Positions 15,803 to 25,488 of a DNA stretch of 64,000 bases are shown here, in pieces. The translations under genes were made by a program, and so were the position numbers. Every line of letters begins with the position of its first letter. The first letter of the stretch is position 1. Source of the DNA: Novosphingobium marinum (lineage in GTDB: Bacteria > Pseudomonadota > Alphaproteobacteria > Sphingomonadales > Sphingomonadaceae); the NCBI RefSeq assembly GCF_013408095.1, contig NZ_JACBZF010000002.1, positions 847,508 to 911,507 of the forward strand. The letters run 5' to 3'. Below the pieces are notes generated by a model, which worked only from the letters and a program-made list of their open reading frames with translations, did no database searches and was not told the DNA's origin.

Positions 15803-18376
15803 GTGAAAGCTATACGCACCACCTGCGCCTATTGCGGCGTTGGCTGCGGAATCACCGCGCGGGTCATCGGCGATCGTTCGGTGTCGATCACAGGCGACCG
15901 CGAGCATCCGGCCAATGCCGGTCGGCTCTGTTCGAAAGGGACGCACCTTGGCGAGACGGTGGGTCTGGAGGGACGCCTGCTCCATCCCCGGATAAATGGC
16001 AATCGGGTTTCGTGGGAAGCGGCCCTCGATAGCGTAGCCGGCAGGATGGCGGCCTGCATGGAGCAGCACGGCCCCGATAGCGTTGCCTTCTACGTTTCGG
16101 GACAACTCCTGACCGAGGACTATTACGCGGCCAACAAGCTGATGAAGGGCTTCATCGGCTCGGGCAACATCGACACCAATTCGCGCCTCTGCATGGCAAG
16201 CGCGGTTGCCGCCCAGGTTCGGGCTTTCGGCGAGGATGTGGTCCCGTGTTCCTACGAAGACCTCGACGCGGCCGATCTGATCCTGTTGGTGGGTTCGAAC
16301 ACTGCTTGGTGCCATCCGGTCGTCTGGCAGAGGATCGAAAAAGCGCGCGAGCGAAGGGGCACGAAAATCGTCGTTATAGATCCCCGCCGCACCGAGACCG
16401 CCGAGCAGGCCGACCTTCATGTCGCCGTGCCGCCCGATGGCGATGTCGCGCTGTTCAATGCCCTCTTGTACCAGATGAGGTCGCGCGGACTGCTCGACGA
16501 GGCTTTTCTCGCAGATAGGGTGGAGGCCGATGCCGACTTCTGGAGTTCCCTTTCACCGGGCCACGGCGTCGATCCAGGCGCGTTTCGCAAGCTCTGCGGC
16601 TTGCTCGCAGCGCACCCTCGCACCGTCACGCTTTTCAGCCAGGGTGCCAACCAGTCGATTTGCGGCACTGATAAAGGTAATGCGATCATCAACCTGCATC
16701 TCGCTACCGGTCGCATAAACCGGATCGGCGCAGGTCCCTTTTCCATCACCGGCCAGCCGAACGCGATGGGTGGGCGCGAAGTTGGGGGGCTTGCGACCAT
16801 GCTCGCCTGTCACCTCGGGTTTTCGGCTGACGAGCGCGAAGCGGTTGCGGGTTTCTGGAACGCTCCGACCATCTGTTCCGGACCGGGCCTCAAGGCCGTC
16901 GACATGTTCCGCGCGATCCACAGCGGCAAGATCAAGTTTGTCTGGATCATGGCCACCAATCCGGCCGTTTCGCTTCCCGATTCGGGCTTCGTTCGCGAGG
17001 CGCTGGCGCGATGTCCCAACGTAGTGGTGTCCGAGGTCATCTCCGATACCGATACCGCCCGCTTCGCGCATGTCCTGCTCCCTGCCCATGCGTGGGGAGA
17101 GAAGGACGGCACGGTGACCAATTCCGAGCGCCGCGTCAGCCGCCAGCGAGCTTTTCTTGCGCCGCCGGGCGAGACGCGCGCCGACTGGGAAATCATCGCC
17201 GGCGTCGCATCCCGACTGGGTTGGGGCGATGCGTTTTCCTGGCAGCATCCCGCCGACGTTTTCCGGGAATTCGCGGCGATGACTGGCCTTGCCGCCGAAC
17301 GCGGCAAGGCGCTCGACATCACCGGATACGCCGGGCTCGACCGCAACGGATACGAAGCGCTGGCCCCTTTTCAGTGGGGCGGCGAGCGGCCCCTGGCATC
17401 TGGATTTCCGACAGCGGACGGCAGGGCTCGGCTGGTCCCGGTCAAGCCCGCCGGACATGCAACCGGCAAGGACTTCCCGCTTCGCCTCAATACCGCCCGT
17501 TACCGCGATCAGTGGCACACAATGACGCGAACCGGGCTTTCCCCCACGCTCTCGCAGCATCGTCCCGAACCGATACTGGAAATCTGCTCCGCCGATGCTG
17601 TCCGGGCTGGACTGACGGATCGGGGACTTGTCAAAGTGGAAACGATGTCCGGGGAATCGGTCTTTCGCGTTGGCATTACAGATGCACAGCGCGCGGGCGA
17701 AGTGAGCATCCCGATGCACTGGTCCGATGCGATGGCGGGGGAAGGGCGTACCAACCGCCTGCCGTGTCAGGATGTCGATCCTGTCTCCGGACAGCCCGGC
17801 TTCAAGAATACGGCCGCCCGGGTCAGTCCGGTCAAACCTGCCTGGCGCGCCTTCATGGCAACTTCCGAGGCGTTCCATCCCGACGGTTTACTTTACTGGT
17901 CGCGCAGCCGGGTTTCCGGAGGCTGGCTTTACGAACTTGCCGGAAACGGCCCCATGACACTCGATGAATGGCTGCCGGATGGCGAACAACTCGAGGCGCT
18001 GGACAAGGCACGCGGCATGCGACGGATCGCCGTACGCAACGGCGATGGAGCACTCGTTGCCGCTGCGTTCATCACACGAACCGGCGAACTTCCATCCAGG
18101 AGATGGATCGCGAGCCAGCTCGGCACACTTGGCGCAAATGCGTCCGAAGTGCTTGCCGGTCGCCCCAGCAAACCGGCTCCCGACCGGGGGCCGATCGTGT
18201 GCGTGTGTCATGGCATCGGGGAAAAGGACATCGCAGTGGCCCATGCCGGCGGAGCGCAAAGCGTCACTGAAATCGGCAAGGCCACCTGCGCGGGCACCAA
18301 TTGCGGCAGTTGCCGGCCTGCACTTGCCATACTTCTCGATCGCTGCGCCGTGCTTGCAGAGGAGGAACTGTCATGA
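15803..18376 (+). CDS. nasA: Assimilatory nitrate reductase catalytic subunit NasA
   Basis: 857 residues, GTG start four bases after nirD. The N-terminal [4Fe-4S] motif CAYCGVGC with a fourth Cys in GRLCSKG leads into the molybdopterin oxidoreductase body (SNTAWCHPVVWQRIE, GQPNAMGGREVGG, WGEKDGTVTNSERRVSRQR) and the molydopterin dinucleotide-binding domain. A C-terminal BFD-like [2Fe-2S] domain (CVCHGIGEKDIA, CAGTNCGSCRPAL) is fused at about 795-845, as in single-chain Nas enzymes. It reduces nitrate to nitrite for NirBD. No separate electron-transfer subunit (NasB/NasC) is present in the window. Confidence 0.95.
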   Translation: MKAIRTTCAYCGVGCGITARVIGDRSVSITGDREHPANAGRLCSKGTHLGETVGLEGRLLHPRINGNRVSWEAALDSVAGRMAACMEQHGPDSVAFYVSGQLLTEDYYAANKLMKGFIGSGNIDTNSRLCMASAVAAQVRAFGEDVVPCSYEDLDAADLILLVGSNTAWCHPVVWQRIEKARERRGTKIVVIDPRRTETAEQADLHVAVPPDGDVALFNALLYQMRSRGLLDEAFLADRVEADADFWSSLSPGHGVDPGAFRKLCGLLAAHPRTVTLFSQGANQSICGTDKGNAIINLHLATGRINRIGAGPFSITGQPNAMGGREVGGLATMLACHLGFSADEREAVAGFWNAPTICSGPGLKAVDMFRAIHSGKIKFVWIMATNPAVSLPDSGFVREALARCPNVVVSEVISDTDTARFAHVLLPAHAWGEKDGTVTNSERRVSRQRAFLAPPGETRADWEIIAGVASRLGWGDAFSWQHPADVFREFAAMTGLAAERGKALDITGYAGLDRNGYEALAPFQWGGERPLASGFPTADGRARLVPVKPAGHATGKDFPLRLNTARYRDQWHTMTRTGLSPTLSQHRPEPILEICSADAVRAGLTDRGLVKVETMSGESVFRVGITDAQRAGEVSIPMHWSDAMAGEGRTNRLPCQDVDPVSGQPGFKNTAARVSPVKPAWRAFMATSEAFHPDGLLYWSRSRVSGGWLYELAGNGPMTLDEWLPDGEQLEALDKARGMRRIAVRNGDGALVAAAFITRTGELPSRRWIASQLGTLGANASEVLAGRPSKPAPDRGPIVCVCHGIGEKDIAVAHAGGAQSVTEIGKATCAGTNCGSCRPALAILLDRCAVLAEEELS

Positions 18377-18413
18377 CTCTCCCGGTATTGGATCGCTTCG
18401 AAGGATCCGGAAC

Positions 18414-19196
18414 ATGATTGCGCCGGGCGAAGTCTGGCTCGTTGGCGCCGGGCCGGGCGACCCCGACCTCCTGACGCGCAAGGCAGAGCGACTCATCGCG
18501 TCTGCCAGCATCATTTTCCACGATGCCCTTGTCGGACAGGGAATTCTGAATCTGGCCCACCGATGCGCCACGCTGATACATGTCGGGAAACGCTCGGGAC
18601 GTCATTCGAAAGACCAGAAGACCATCGATCGAATGATCGTAGAGGCGGCGAATGCCGGAGGGAGGGTTGTCCGCCTCAAGGGCGGAGACCCCTCGATATT
18701 CGGGCGCGCCACAGAGGAACTGGAGGCATGCCGCCGCGCTGGCATCACGGTTGGAATCTGTCCGGGGATCACTGCGGCAAGCGCGGCAGCGGCGAGTATC
18801 GGCGCATCCCTCACACTTCGCGGAATGGCCCGCAAACTGACTTTCGTTACCGCGCATGCACGCGCGGGCGAAAAGCTCGAGATCGACTGGACGACACTCG
18901 CCGATCCAGAAGCGACGCTCGCTGTCTACATGGGCAAGTCCGCAGCGGAGGAAGTCGCGGTCCGTCTGCTCGAACACGGCCTTTCCGCCGATACACCCGT
19001 GGCACTGGTCGAGAATGCCAGCTTGCCCGACGAGCGGATATTCCATACACGCCTCGACCTTCTCGGACTTACCAGCAAGACCGCCCTGGGTGACGGCCCC
19101 GCAATCCTTCTGATCGGACAAGCGCTGGGCTGCTCCCGGCGAAAAGTAGAGAAAAGGCACTCTAACATGTGCGCCGGTTTGCCGCTCACAGCCTGA
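18414..19196 (+). CDS. cobA: Uroporphyrinogen-III C-methyltransferase (SUMT)
   Basis: 260 residues beginning MIAPGEVWLVGAGPGDPDLLT, the canonical SUMT N-terminus, with VVRLKGGDPSIFGR and GITAASAAAA further on. It methylates uroporphyrinogen III at C2 and C7 to precorrin-2, the precursor of sirohaem that NirB needs. This single-domain form lacks the CysG dehydrogenase/ferrochelatase part. The start is the ATG at 18414, 37 nt after nasA; a short ATG overlapping the nasA stop is out of frame. The C-terminal tail (RRKVEKRHSNMCAG) is not conserved. Confidence 0.92.
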   Translation: MIAPGEVWLVGAGPGDPDLLTRKAERLIASASIIFHDALVGQGILNLAHRCATLIHVGKRSGRHSKDQKTIDRMIVEAANAGGRVVRLKGGDPSIFGRATEELEACRRAGITVGICPGITAASAAAASIGASLTLRGMARKLTFVTAHARAGEKLEIDWTTLADPEATLAVYMGKSAAEEVAVRLLEHGLSADTPVALVENASLPDERIFHTRLDLLGLTSKTALGDGPAILLIGQALGCSRRKVEKRHSNMCAGLPLTA

Positions 19197-19228
19197 GCCT
19201 TTCCAACGCAGGTCGAGCTGTGGCCGAT

Positions 19229-19540
19229 GGAGAGAAGCTGCGTTCAGACCATCAGCACCGCCACGCCCCCCACCAGGCCGCGAGGATGGAACTTGGCAAC
19301 GCAGCGAAGCAGAAGATCGGTCGCTATGCCAGCGGCCGCGCCGAGAACAGCCGCCTACCATTCCGACGACGAGAGCGTGCGATGCTCTGGTTCCGGCAGA
19401 TGAAGTCTTTACAGAATTTCGCTTCAGTCCATGCATCATTGCACAACCACTTCAGCCAGGAACGCCATCTCGCCGAGTGGAAAACCTATAAAGAACGCCG
19501 CTTGGCTGCATGGGCCGAGTGGCAGTCTCTCGTTGCCTGA
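19229..19540 (+). pseudogene. IS6-family transposase C-terminal remnant
   Basis: The reading frame GEKLRS...ASGRAENSRLPFRRRERAM...QKFASVH-like...ERHLAEWKTYKERRLAAWAEWQ matches the end of IS6-type DDE transposases, where NNRAENSH-type text includes the catalytic Glu region. Nothing upstream supplies the rest of the protein: the preceding bases belong to cobA. So this is a truncated relic, probably left when an insertion joined the nitrate cluster to the catabolic island. Terminal inverted repeats were not found. No other gene is seen between 19197 and 19610. Confidence 0.75.
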
Positions 19541-19610
19541 CACATCGCTGTCATAGGGATCGCTCCGCCCAATGGAGAGCCTTACACAGAGAACTGACAG
19601 CACCGTTGGC

Positions 19611-20924
19611 TCAGCCAGCGTACATTTGGTGCGCCTGAGCTCGAGCGATATCCTCGCGCAGATAGACCGAGGACAGGACGAACAGGAGCGATGCAGGCAA
19701 TGCGGTCAGAGATACAAGCGTCAGCGCAATAGCCAGCGCATTGTCTGAATCAAGTGTCCAGCCTGCAATCATATCGCTCAGAATCCCGGTCAGGAACGGT
19801 CCTGCCGCGGCACCGAGACCCGCCGTCACTACGATGCACGCGGCCGAAAGGGCTCGGTCGGCGGGGTTCACCACGAGCTGGCCAAGCGCTGCCTGTGGCG
19901 GCATCCAGCAATTCAGCAATATCGCACAGATCACCCCTGCCAGGAGAGACAATGACAAAGAGGGCGCCAAGAGAAACTGGGCCATTGCAAATGCTGGTGC
20001 GACGCCGACTGCGATAGCGGGGAACCAGCAATACCACCGCTGATCGCGACGCCCGAGAATATCGCTGACAAATCCGCCGCCGATCATTCCCAGAATGCCG
20101 CCCACGCCAGCGGTGAGGGCAACAACATAGGAGACCTCCTGGATCGGCAGCGAATAGCTGCGACCGTAGAATGGTGCATTCCAGTTAAGTACTGCATTGA
20201 GAGGAATGGCGGCCATGAAGCCTGCCGCCAGTAGTAGCCTGTAGCCGCGCAGCGTCAGCAGGGCGCGCAGCACCTTCATGGTTCCGTCGCCAGGCTCGAT
20301 TGGCGCACCTGCGGCTTGAGGAGGCTCGGCGCGGGGTGGCTCCTTTAAAAATGCAAGGACAAGTGGCACGACAAGCAGGCCAACGCCGCCGAGAACGAAA
20401 AATGTCTGCCGCCAACCAAGCGCTGCACTTAGGACTCCGCTTCCGAAGATGCCTATGAGGCTCCCCAAGGGGAACACCATCTGCCACATGGCAATCGCCC
20501 GGCCCCGCTGATGCGGTGGGAAATAGCCGGCGATCAAAGCTTGGCTCGTCGGCGCGCATCCCGCTTCGCCAATCGCTACTCCCATGCGAAGGATCGCAAG
20601 GGCCAGGAAACTTTCGGCAAGACCGCAAAGCATGGTAAGCGCGTTCCATGCGATCAGGCAGATGATAATGACCAGCTTGGGCGACCTGCGATCGGACATG
20701 CGGGCAATGGGTATCGCCGCCAGCGTGTAGACGAGCGAAAACGAAAGTCCGGTGATCGCCCCAAGCTGTGTATCGGTAAGACCGAGATCCGCCTTGATGG
20801 GAACCTGAAGTATAGAAATACTGAGACGATCCATATAGTTCGTCAGCCCGATCAGCATGAGCAGGACTAGCCCGAACCATTTGTAGGACGTCGAAGGCAT
20901 CACCATCGGTTCTCTCGACTTCAT
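19611..20924 (-). CDS. MFS transporter (ACS/spinster-like)
   Basis: 437 residues with twelve hydrophobic segments. MFS hallmarks: NYMDRLSISILQVPIKADLGLTDTQLG in helix 1, and ARMSDRRSPK, the helix 2-3 loop motif. RBS GGGAGGAG precedes the ATG. Sphingomonad catabolic clusters commonly carry this subgroup next to TonB receptors, and here it diverges from the TonB receptor at 21519. Likely role is inner-membrane uptake of the growth substrate or a carboxylate; the substrate is not predictable. Confidence 0.9.
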   Translation of the reverse strand: MKSREPMVMPSTSYKWFGLVLLMLIGLTNYMDRLSISILQVPIKADLGLTDTQLGAITGLSFSLVYTLAAIPIARMSDRRSPKLVIIICLIAWNALTMLCGLAESFLALAILRMGVAIGEAGCAPTSQALIAGYFPPHQRGRAIAMWQMVFPLGSLIGIFGSGVLSAALGWRQTFFVLGGVGLLVVPLVLAFLKEPPRAEPPQAAGAPIEPGDGTMKVLRALLTLRGYRLLLAAGFMAAIPLNAVLNWNAPFYGRSYSLPIQEVSYVVALTAGVGGILGMIGGGFVSDILGRRDQRWYCWFPAIAVGVAPAFAMAQFLLAPSLSLSLLAGVICAILLNCWMPPQAALGQLVVNPADRALSAACIVVTAGLGAAAGPFLTGILSDMIAGWTLDSDNALAIALTLVSLTALPASLLFVLSSVYLREDIARAQAHQMYAG

Positions 20925-21066
20925 TTTCTCCTCCCCGTTTTACTTATCTCGAAGAACCAGCTGCCTCTGCCCGGGGAGAGCCGTGCCACATGCCAGTCCG
21001 CTGTGCCGAACATCGAACCGATCGTGAGGATTCGTTTTCGGTAATGACCTACCAAGCATTCGTCGG

Positions 21067-21186
21067 TCATGCCCATGCATGGGACATTGCGACATTCCGG
21101 GCATTGCGGCTTGGCGGTCGATTGAGGGTCAGCCGCGCGATCCCTTGTTCGATTTTGTCGTACAAAACAGACGGTTCATCGCTCAT
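21067..21186 (-). pseudogene. Enoyl-CoA hydratase/isomerase N-terminal fragment
   Basis: The frame from ATG at 21186 reads MSDEPSVLYDKIEQGIARLT then LNRP...NARNVAMSHAW and stops. This parallels the first 40 residues of the crotonase at 38144 (MSETEALVLYELDDAGVARI, TMNRP, NAQNVAMTYAL). No crotonase core follows, so it is a decayed or truncated copy. It lies between the MFS and TonB genes. Confidence 0.6.
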
Positions 21187-21425
21187 CTGGAAGCGCTCTA
21201 TCAGAATGGAAAACATGAACAGCGGATCATAAACTTCCTGGTTCCTGATCCCGGTAAAGTCGCGCACTCGCACTAAGGCAAATCGCGCGTCACCGGAAAC
21301 GGGTGAAACATTTCCCATATATTTCAGTGTGTTGACCGATCCCCGAAGGCATCTACAGACTTTTTTCGATCCACTTGCTCCATGCAGGATACCTAGCGCA
21401 GGAAAAGTTACATGTCATACTTGAT

Positions 21426-21458
21426 ATGATTGACGGATCATTTTTTTTTGCGCTTGAT
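21426..21458 (+). promoter_or_regulatory. Operator and promoter of the TonB receptor gene
   Basis: Dyad ATGATTGACGGATCAT (21426-21441) is one of seven copies of the motif ATGAY-N6-RTCAT. TTGACG (21430-21435), inside it, and CTTGAT (21453-21458), 17 nt away, form a plausible -35/-10 pair. The same TTGACG-N17-CTTGAT arrangement occurs at 28770-28798, including the identical GCG just before CTTGAT. A repressor bound here would cover the -35 box. Confidence 0.6.
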
Positions 21459-21518
21459 GCACTTGCATGGTGCGCAGGTGGATAATGCCTGACGCATTTT
21501 CTTGGGAGGGGAGCGAAA

Positions 21519-24020
21519 ATGACGGTTTTGAGAGAATCTCCGGTGGGTTCGCGTTTCGTCGCGTTGGGAGCGCTTGCGATCGCCAGTTGTTTTACGACAC
21601 CGGCAATTGCCCAGACCAGCGAAGACGAGTCGAGGCAAAGCGCGTCGCAGGGCGGTCTTTCCGACATCATCGTAACTGCACGTAAGCGCGAGGAGAGCGT
21701 ACAGAACATCCCGGTTGCCGTGATTGCCGTGACGTCCGAAGAACTCGCCAATCGCAATCTGAACAACATCGAGGCGATCTCGCAGTCGGTACCGCAGTTC
21801 GTCGTTGCACGAGGAAGTACCGGCAGCGGCGCGAATTTAAGCCTGCGCGGGATTGGCTCCAACTTCACAAGCATCGGTATCGAACAGTCAGTTTCGGTAA
21901 ATGTCGACGGTGTCTATTACGGGCAGGGCCGAGTCTTGAACGAAGCCGTATTCGACATGCAGCAGGTCGAAATCCTCAAGGGGCCGCAGGCGCTGTTCTT
22001 CGGCAAGAACTCGACTGCCGGCGCCCTTTCTTTCACCACTGCCGACCCGGGGCCAGATTTCGAGGCCATGGCGCGTGCCGGTTATGAATTCCGTACGCAG
22101 GACAAGTATTTCGAGGGCATGATTTCCGTGCCCCTGACCGACACCCTCGGTGCCCGTTTCGCAGGGCGTTTCACCGATATGGATCAGGGCTACATCCGTA
22201 ACCAGTCTACAGGCGGCACGTTCCGGGTCACCGACACGCCGACGGGGACCATCACTGACTACAACGTACCGCCAGCAACCCGCTATGGACCGCTCGAACG
22301 CAACCTGAACCTGCGCGGTACACTGAAATGGGAGCCTGACAACCAGTTCAGCGCGACGATCAAGGCTTCCTTTGCAGACCGAAAGGCAACTACGCCGGGC
22401 TTTCTGAACGAACTCTTCCTCTGCCCGATCAACGGTACGTCACAACTGCAGCCGGGCAACGAGTGTAACAAGAACTGGAAAGGCTACTGGGATGATCTTC
22501 CCTCGGGCCTGGTAAGCGGCAGCCCCCTCCTCGGCAGAAAGGATGGCAAGAATTATGACGAGTACCGGTCCTACACAGTAACGGGTACGATCAGGTACGA
22601 CACCGACAAGTTATCGCTGAACTGGGTGAATGGTTACCAGAAATTCCAAAACCAGTTCATGTTGAAGTCGGACACGACGTCCAACGCAAACCGCGGAACA
22701 TATGCAGGAACCGACACGAGCTATCATGCCTATTCAACAGAGCTGAGGGCGCAAACCAGCTTCGACTTCCCTGTGAACGTGCTCGTTGGCATCTATTACC
22801 AATCTTCTCAGCTGGATTTCCAGCAGGATATCATTTTCCCGGGCTCACCTACTGCCGGTCACGCGATAAACTCGGCAGCTCCCGACCCCTCGCTGGTCCC
22901 CCTCACAGTCCGCAAGCTGAGCGACACCGAAGGCAATACGTTTGCTGCTTTCGGTCAGCTACTCTGGGACATCGTACCGACAGTTCAGATGACGGCAGGT
23001 GGCCGACTGACGCACGAAACCAAGGATTCGAATTACGCGCAGCCCTACGTACATCCAAATCTTCGCGGCTTCTTCCGCATGCTCGATCCGACCGTACCAG
23101 CAAGTCAGTTCATCTATCACCAGAAGTTCACCGACTTCTCACCCGAAGTCACTCTTACCTGGCGACCCGACAGCAATCTCACCGTCTATGGTGCTTACAA
23201 GACAGGCTACAAGTCCGGTGGATTCTCGATCAGCGGCCTCAACACGATCACGACATCCGTCAACGATCTGGCCTTCCAGCCGGAGACCGTCGATGGCTTC
23301 GAGGCAGGCATTCGCACTCAGCTGGCGGATAACCAACTGCGCCTCAATGTGACTGCCTTCACGTACGACTACAAGGATCTTCAGGTCGACTTCTTCAACT
23401 CGGCAATTACAACCTTCGTCACGTTCAATGCCGGCACCGCCCGGACTCGTGGCATTGAATTCGATGCGGAGTGGGCGCCGCGCGCGGCTCCCGGACTAAA
23501 TGTCCGTGCGGCATTCGCGTACAACGATGCAGAGTACACAAGATTTCCTGGTGCGCCGTGCTACGCGGGCCAGACTCCTGCCCAAGGTTGTATGGCGGCA
23601 ACCGCGACAATCCCTTACGTGCACCAGAATCTGAAAGGTACGCCCACCCAGCTTGCTCCGGAGTGGACCGGTTCCTTGACCGTGAACTACGAAACGGAAA
23701 TCGGATCCGGACTAAAGGCGGGCCTGACCACGAACCTGCGCTACAGCGACTCCTATCTCGTCAGCCCGTTCGGGAACCCGCTGGACCGGCAGTCGGCATA
23801 TGCAATGCTCGATGCATCGCTCCGAGTAGGTGCCGAGGATGACCGCTGGCAGGTTGCGCTGATCGGCAAGAACCTGACGAACAAGTACGTACTCACCTAT
23901 GCGCAGGACGCGCCGAGCACGGGTTCCGGAACTGGCACCGCTGCGGGTGTTCCAGCCGACCAGTTCGGTTTCCCCCTACCTCCGCGTACCGTCGCGCTTC
24001 AAGCAACGGTTAGGTACTGA
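21519..24020 (+). CDS. TonB-dependent outer-membrane receptor
   Basis: 833 residues with a signal peptide ending at AIAQ, a TonB-box-like DIIVTARKREES, a plug domain (about 50-165, with VEILKGPQALFFGKNSTAGAL) and a 22-strand barrel ending RTVALQATVRY. It imports a substrate too large or scarce for porins, powered by TonB-ExbBD. The sphingomonad style of this receptor family is often linked to aromatic, terpenoid or steroid catabolism. It has its own promoter/operator 61-93 nt upstream of the ATG and is followed by a strong terminator. Confidence 0.93.
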   Translation: MTVLRESPVGSRFVALGALAIASCFTTPAIAQTSEDESRQSASQGGLSDIIVTARKREESVQNIPVAVIAVTSEELANRNLNNIEAISQSVPQFVVARGSTGSGANLSLRGIGSNFTSIGIEQSVSVNVDGVYYGQGRVLNEAVFDMQQVEILKGPQALFFGKNSTAGALSFTTADPGPDFEAMARAGYEFRTQDKYFEGMISVPLTDTLGARFAGRFTDMDQGYIRNQSTGGTFRVTDTPTGTITDYNVPPATRYGPLERNLNLRGTLKWEPDNQFSATIKASFADRKATTPGFLNELFLCPINGTSQLQPGNECNKNWKGYWDDLPSGLVSGSPLLGRKDGKNYDEYRSYTVTGTIRYDTDKLSLNWVNGYQKFQNQFMLKSDTTSNANRGTYAGTDTSYHAYSTELRAQTSFDFPVNVLVGIYYQSSQLDFQQDIIFPGSPTAGHAINSAAPDPSLVPLTVRKLSDTEGNTFAAFGQLLWDIVPTVQMTAGGRLTHETKDSNYAQPYVHPNLRGFFRMLDPTVPASQFIYHQKFTDFSPEVTLTWRPDSNLTVYGAYKTGYKSGGFSISGLNTITTSVNDLAFQPETVDGFEAGIRTQLADNQLRLNVTAFTYDYKDLQVDFFNSAITTFVTFNAGTARTRGIEFDAEWAPRAAPGLNVRAAFAYNDAEYTRFPGAPCYAGQTPAQGCMAATATIPYVHQNLKGTPTQLAPEWTGSLTVNYETEIGSGLKAGLTTNLRYSDSYLVSPFGNPLDRQSAYAMLDASLRVGAEDDRWQVALIGKNLTNKYVLTYAQDAPSTGSGTGTAAGVPADQFGFPLPPRTVALQATVRY

Positions 24021-24036
24021 TTGCTCGCGGGGCTGG

Positions 24037-24067
24037 AAGGGAGCGCGGCCACACCGCGCTCCCTTTT
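24037..24067 (+). terminator. Intrinsic terminator after TonB receptor
   Basis: A 12-bp perfect stem AAGGGAGCGCGG (24037-24048) / CCGCGCTCCCTT (24054-24065) with loop CCACA and trailing T residues. It ends the receptor transcript 17 nt after the stop codon. From here to 24345 no gene or clear regulatory motif is seen. Confidence 0.88.
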
Positions 24068-24345
24068 CAATAGCAGGGCAGGGCACCCGATTGAACGTGA
24101 GTATCTGCCAAAGGCCTAGGACTCACGCGTCATCGCGGCCCGAGTCTGCTGCATTGCGTCAAGTCCCTTGCCGAGCGGCGGCTTAATAGGCATCACCACT
24201 CAGCCGGCAATCCTCGTCGAAAGCGCGCCACTGTATTCTAAAGCTTGCCGGCGCAATCGCGCCGCGATGGTGAAAATCGGCCGAGCATGTACTGGTGCCG
24301 ATTTGCAAATCCGGCACAGCTTTTGTTAGTTTCAATTATCGGGAT

Positions 24346-25374
24346 ATGGATGTGGCTCTGAATAATCGACGCTGGCTTCTTGCCAGCCGGCCTGACGAAA
24401 AGATGGCCGTCGAGAATTTTCGTTTCTCTGAGGAGGAATTTCAAAAGCCGGACCTGGCCGACCGCCAGATCCTGGTCCGCAACCGGATGTTCGCGTGTGC
24501 GCCCACCTTGCGCAACTGGGTGAATCAGGAGGGCAAGAGCTACAGGGCTTCCGCACAGCTCGAAGTGCCGATCGTCGGGATGGCCGGGGTCGACGTCATC
24601 GATTCGCGCCACCCCGATTTCCCCAAGGGTTCGAGGCATATTCTACTTTCGCGGTGGGAAGACTATTCCGTGATCGAGCCGGACAAGTTCGCGACGCCTA
24701 CCCTGCCGGTCGCCGCCGATCTGCCCTTCGAAAAGGCGATGAGCATTTTCGGATTGAACAGCATGACGGCTTACTTCGGTATCACCCGGATCGGTCGCCC
24801 CGCCAGAGGTGAAACGGTGGTCGTCTCGGGTGCTGCCGGATCGACAGGATCGATGGCCGCGCAGATTGCTCGTATCATCGGCGCGCGGGTCATCGGAATT
24901 GCCGGCGGGAAGACCAAATGTGACTGGCTTCGCGACGAGCTCGGCCTCGACGACGCCATCGATTACAAGACCGAAGACGTGGGCGCGCGGCTTGCAGAAC
25001 TCTGCCCCGATGGCGTCAACGTATTTTATGATAACGTCGGCGGCGAAATCCTTCAGGCTGTCATGGATAACATAGCCCGCAAGGGGCGTATTGCGGTCTG
25101 TGGTCAGATTTCCGCCTACGATTCGGACAAGCTGTCGCAGGGACCGAATGACATGATGAAGCTCGTATACTGGTCCGTTCGCATCGAGGGATTCCTGCTC
25201 GGCGATTTTGTCGATGACTTTGATGAGGCCCGATCCAGCCTCGAAAAGTGGTACGCCGAGGGCTTGCTGGTAAATCGCACGGACCTGCGCAATGGGATCG
25301 AAAACCTTCCTGCCAGCTTCCTCGACCTTTTCAGCGGCCGGAATGAGGGAACTCTGCTGGTTTCAGCAGATTGA
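24346..25374 (+). CDS. NADP-dependent oxidoreductase, zinc-free MDR (alkenal/prostaglandin reductase-like)
   Basis: 342 residues. It has the leukotriene B4 dehydrogenase/CurA layout: N-terminal GroES-like domain, then a Rossmann domain with SGAAGSTGSMAAQIARIIGARVIGIAGG, FYDNVGGEIL and GRIAVCGQIS. No catalytic zinc cysteines are present. Such enzymes reduce the C=C of alpha,beta-unsaturated ketones or aldehydes with NADPH. The ATG at 24346 is chosen; the frame is open further upstream without similarity. It is isolated between the TonB receptor and a convergent SDR. Confidence 0.9.
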   Translation: MDVALNNRRWLLASRPDEKMAVENFRFSEEEFQKPDLADRQILVRNRMFACAPTLRNWVNQEGKSYRASAQLEVPIVGMAGVDVIDSRHPDFPKGSRHILLSRWEDYSVIEPDKFATPTLPVAADLPFEKAMSIFGLNSMTAYFGITRIGRPARGETVVVSGAAGSTGSMAAQIARIIGARVIGIAGGKTKCDWLRDELGLDDAIDYKTEDVGARLAELCPDGVNVFYDNVGGEILQAVMDNIARKGRIAVCGQISAYDSDKLSQGPNDMMKLVYWSVRIEGFLLGDFVDDFDEARSSLEKWYAEGLLVNRTDLRNGIENLPASFLDLFSGRNEGTLLVSAD

Positions 25375-25488
25375 GCGATGACAAGACTCCGGCCCGCGCA
25401 GGCGTGGCCGGGCCATGCATCTCTGACGAACGAAGCAGGTGGAATGGTTTACGTTCCATGCGCTGCGCAATGTCATGGATCTCGGCGG

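Noticed and set aside
18373..18417. ATG overlapping the nasA stop as start of cobA
   Set aside because: That frame ends after 14 codons; SUMT similarity begins at 18414.
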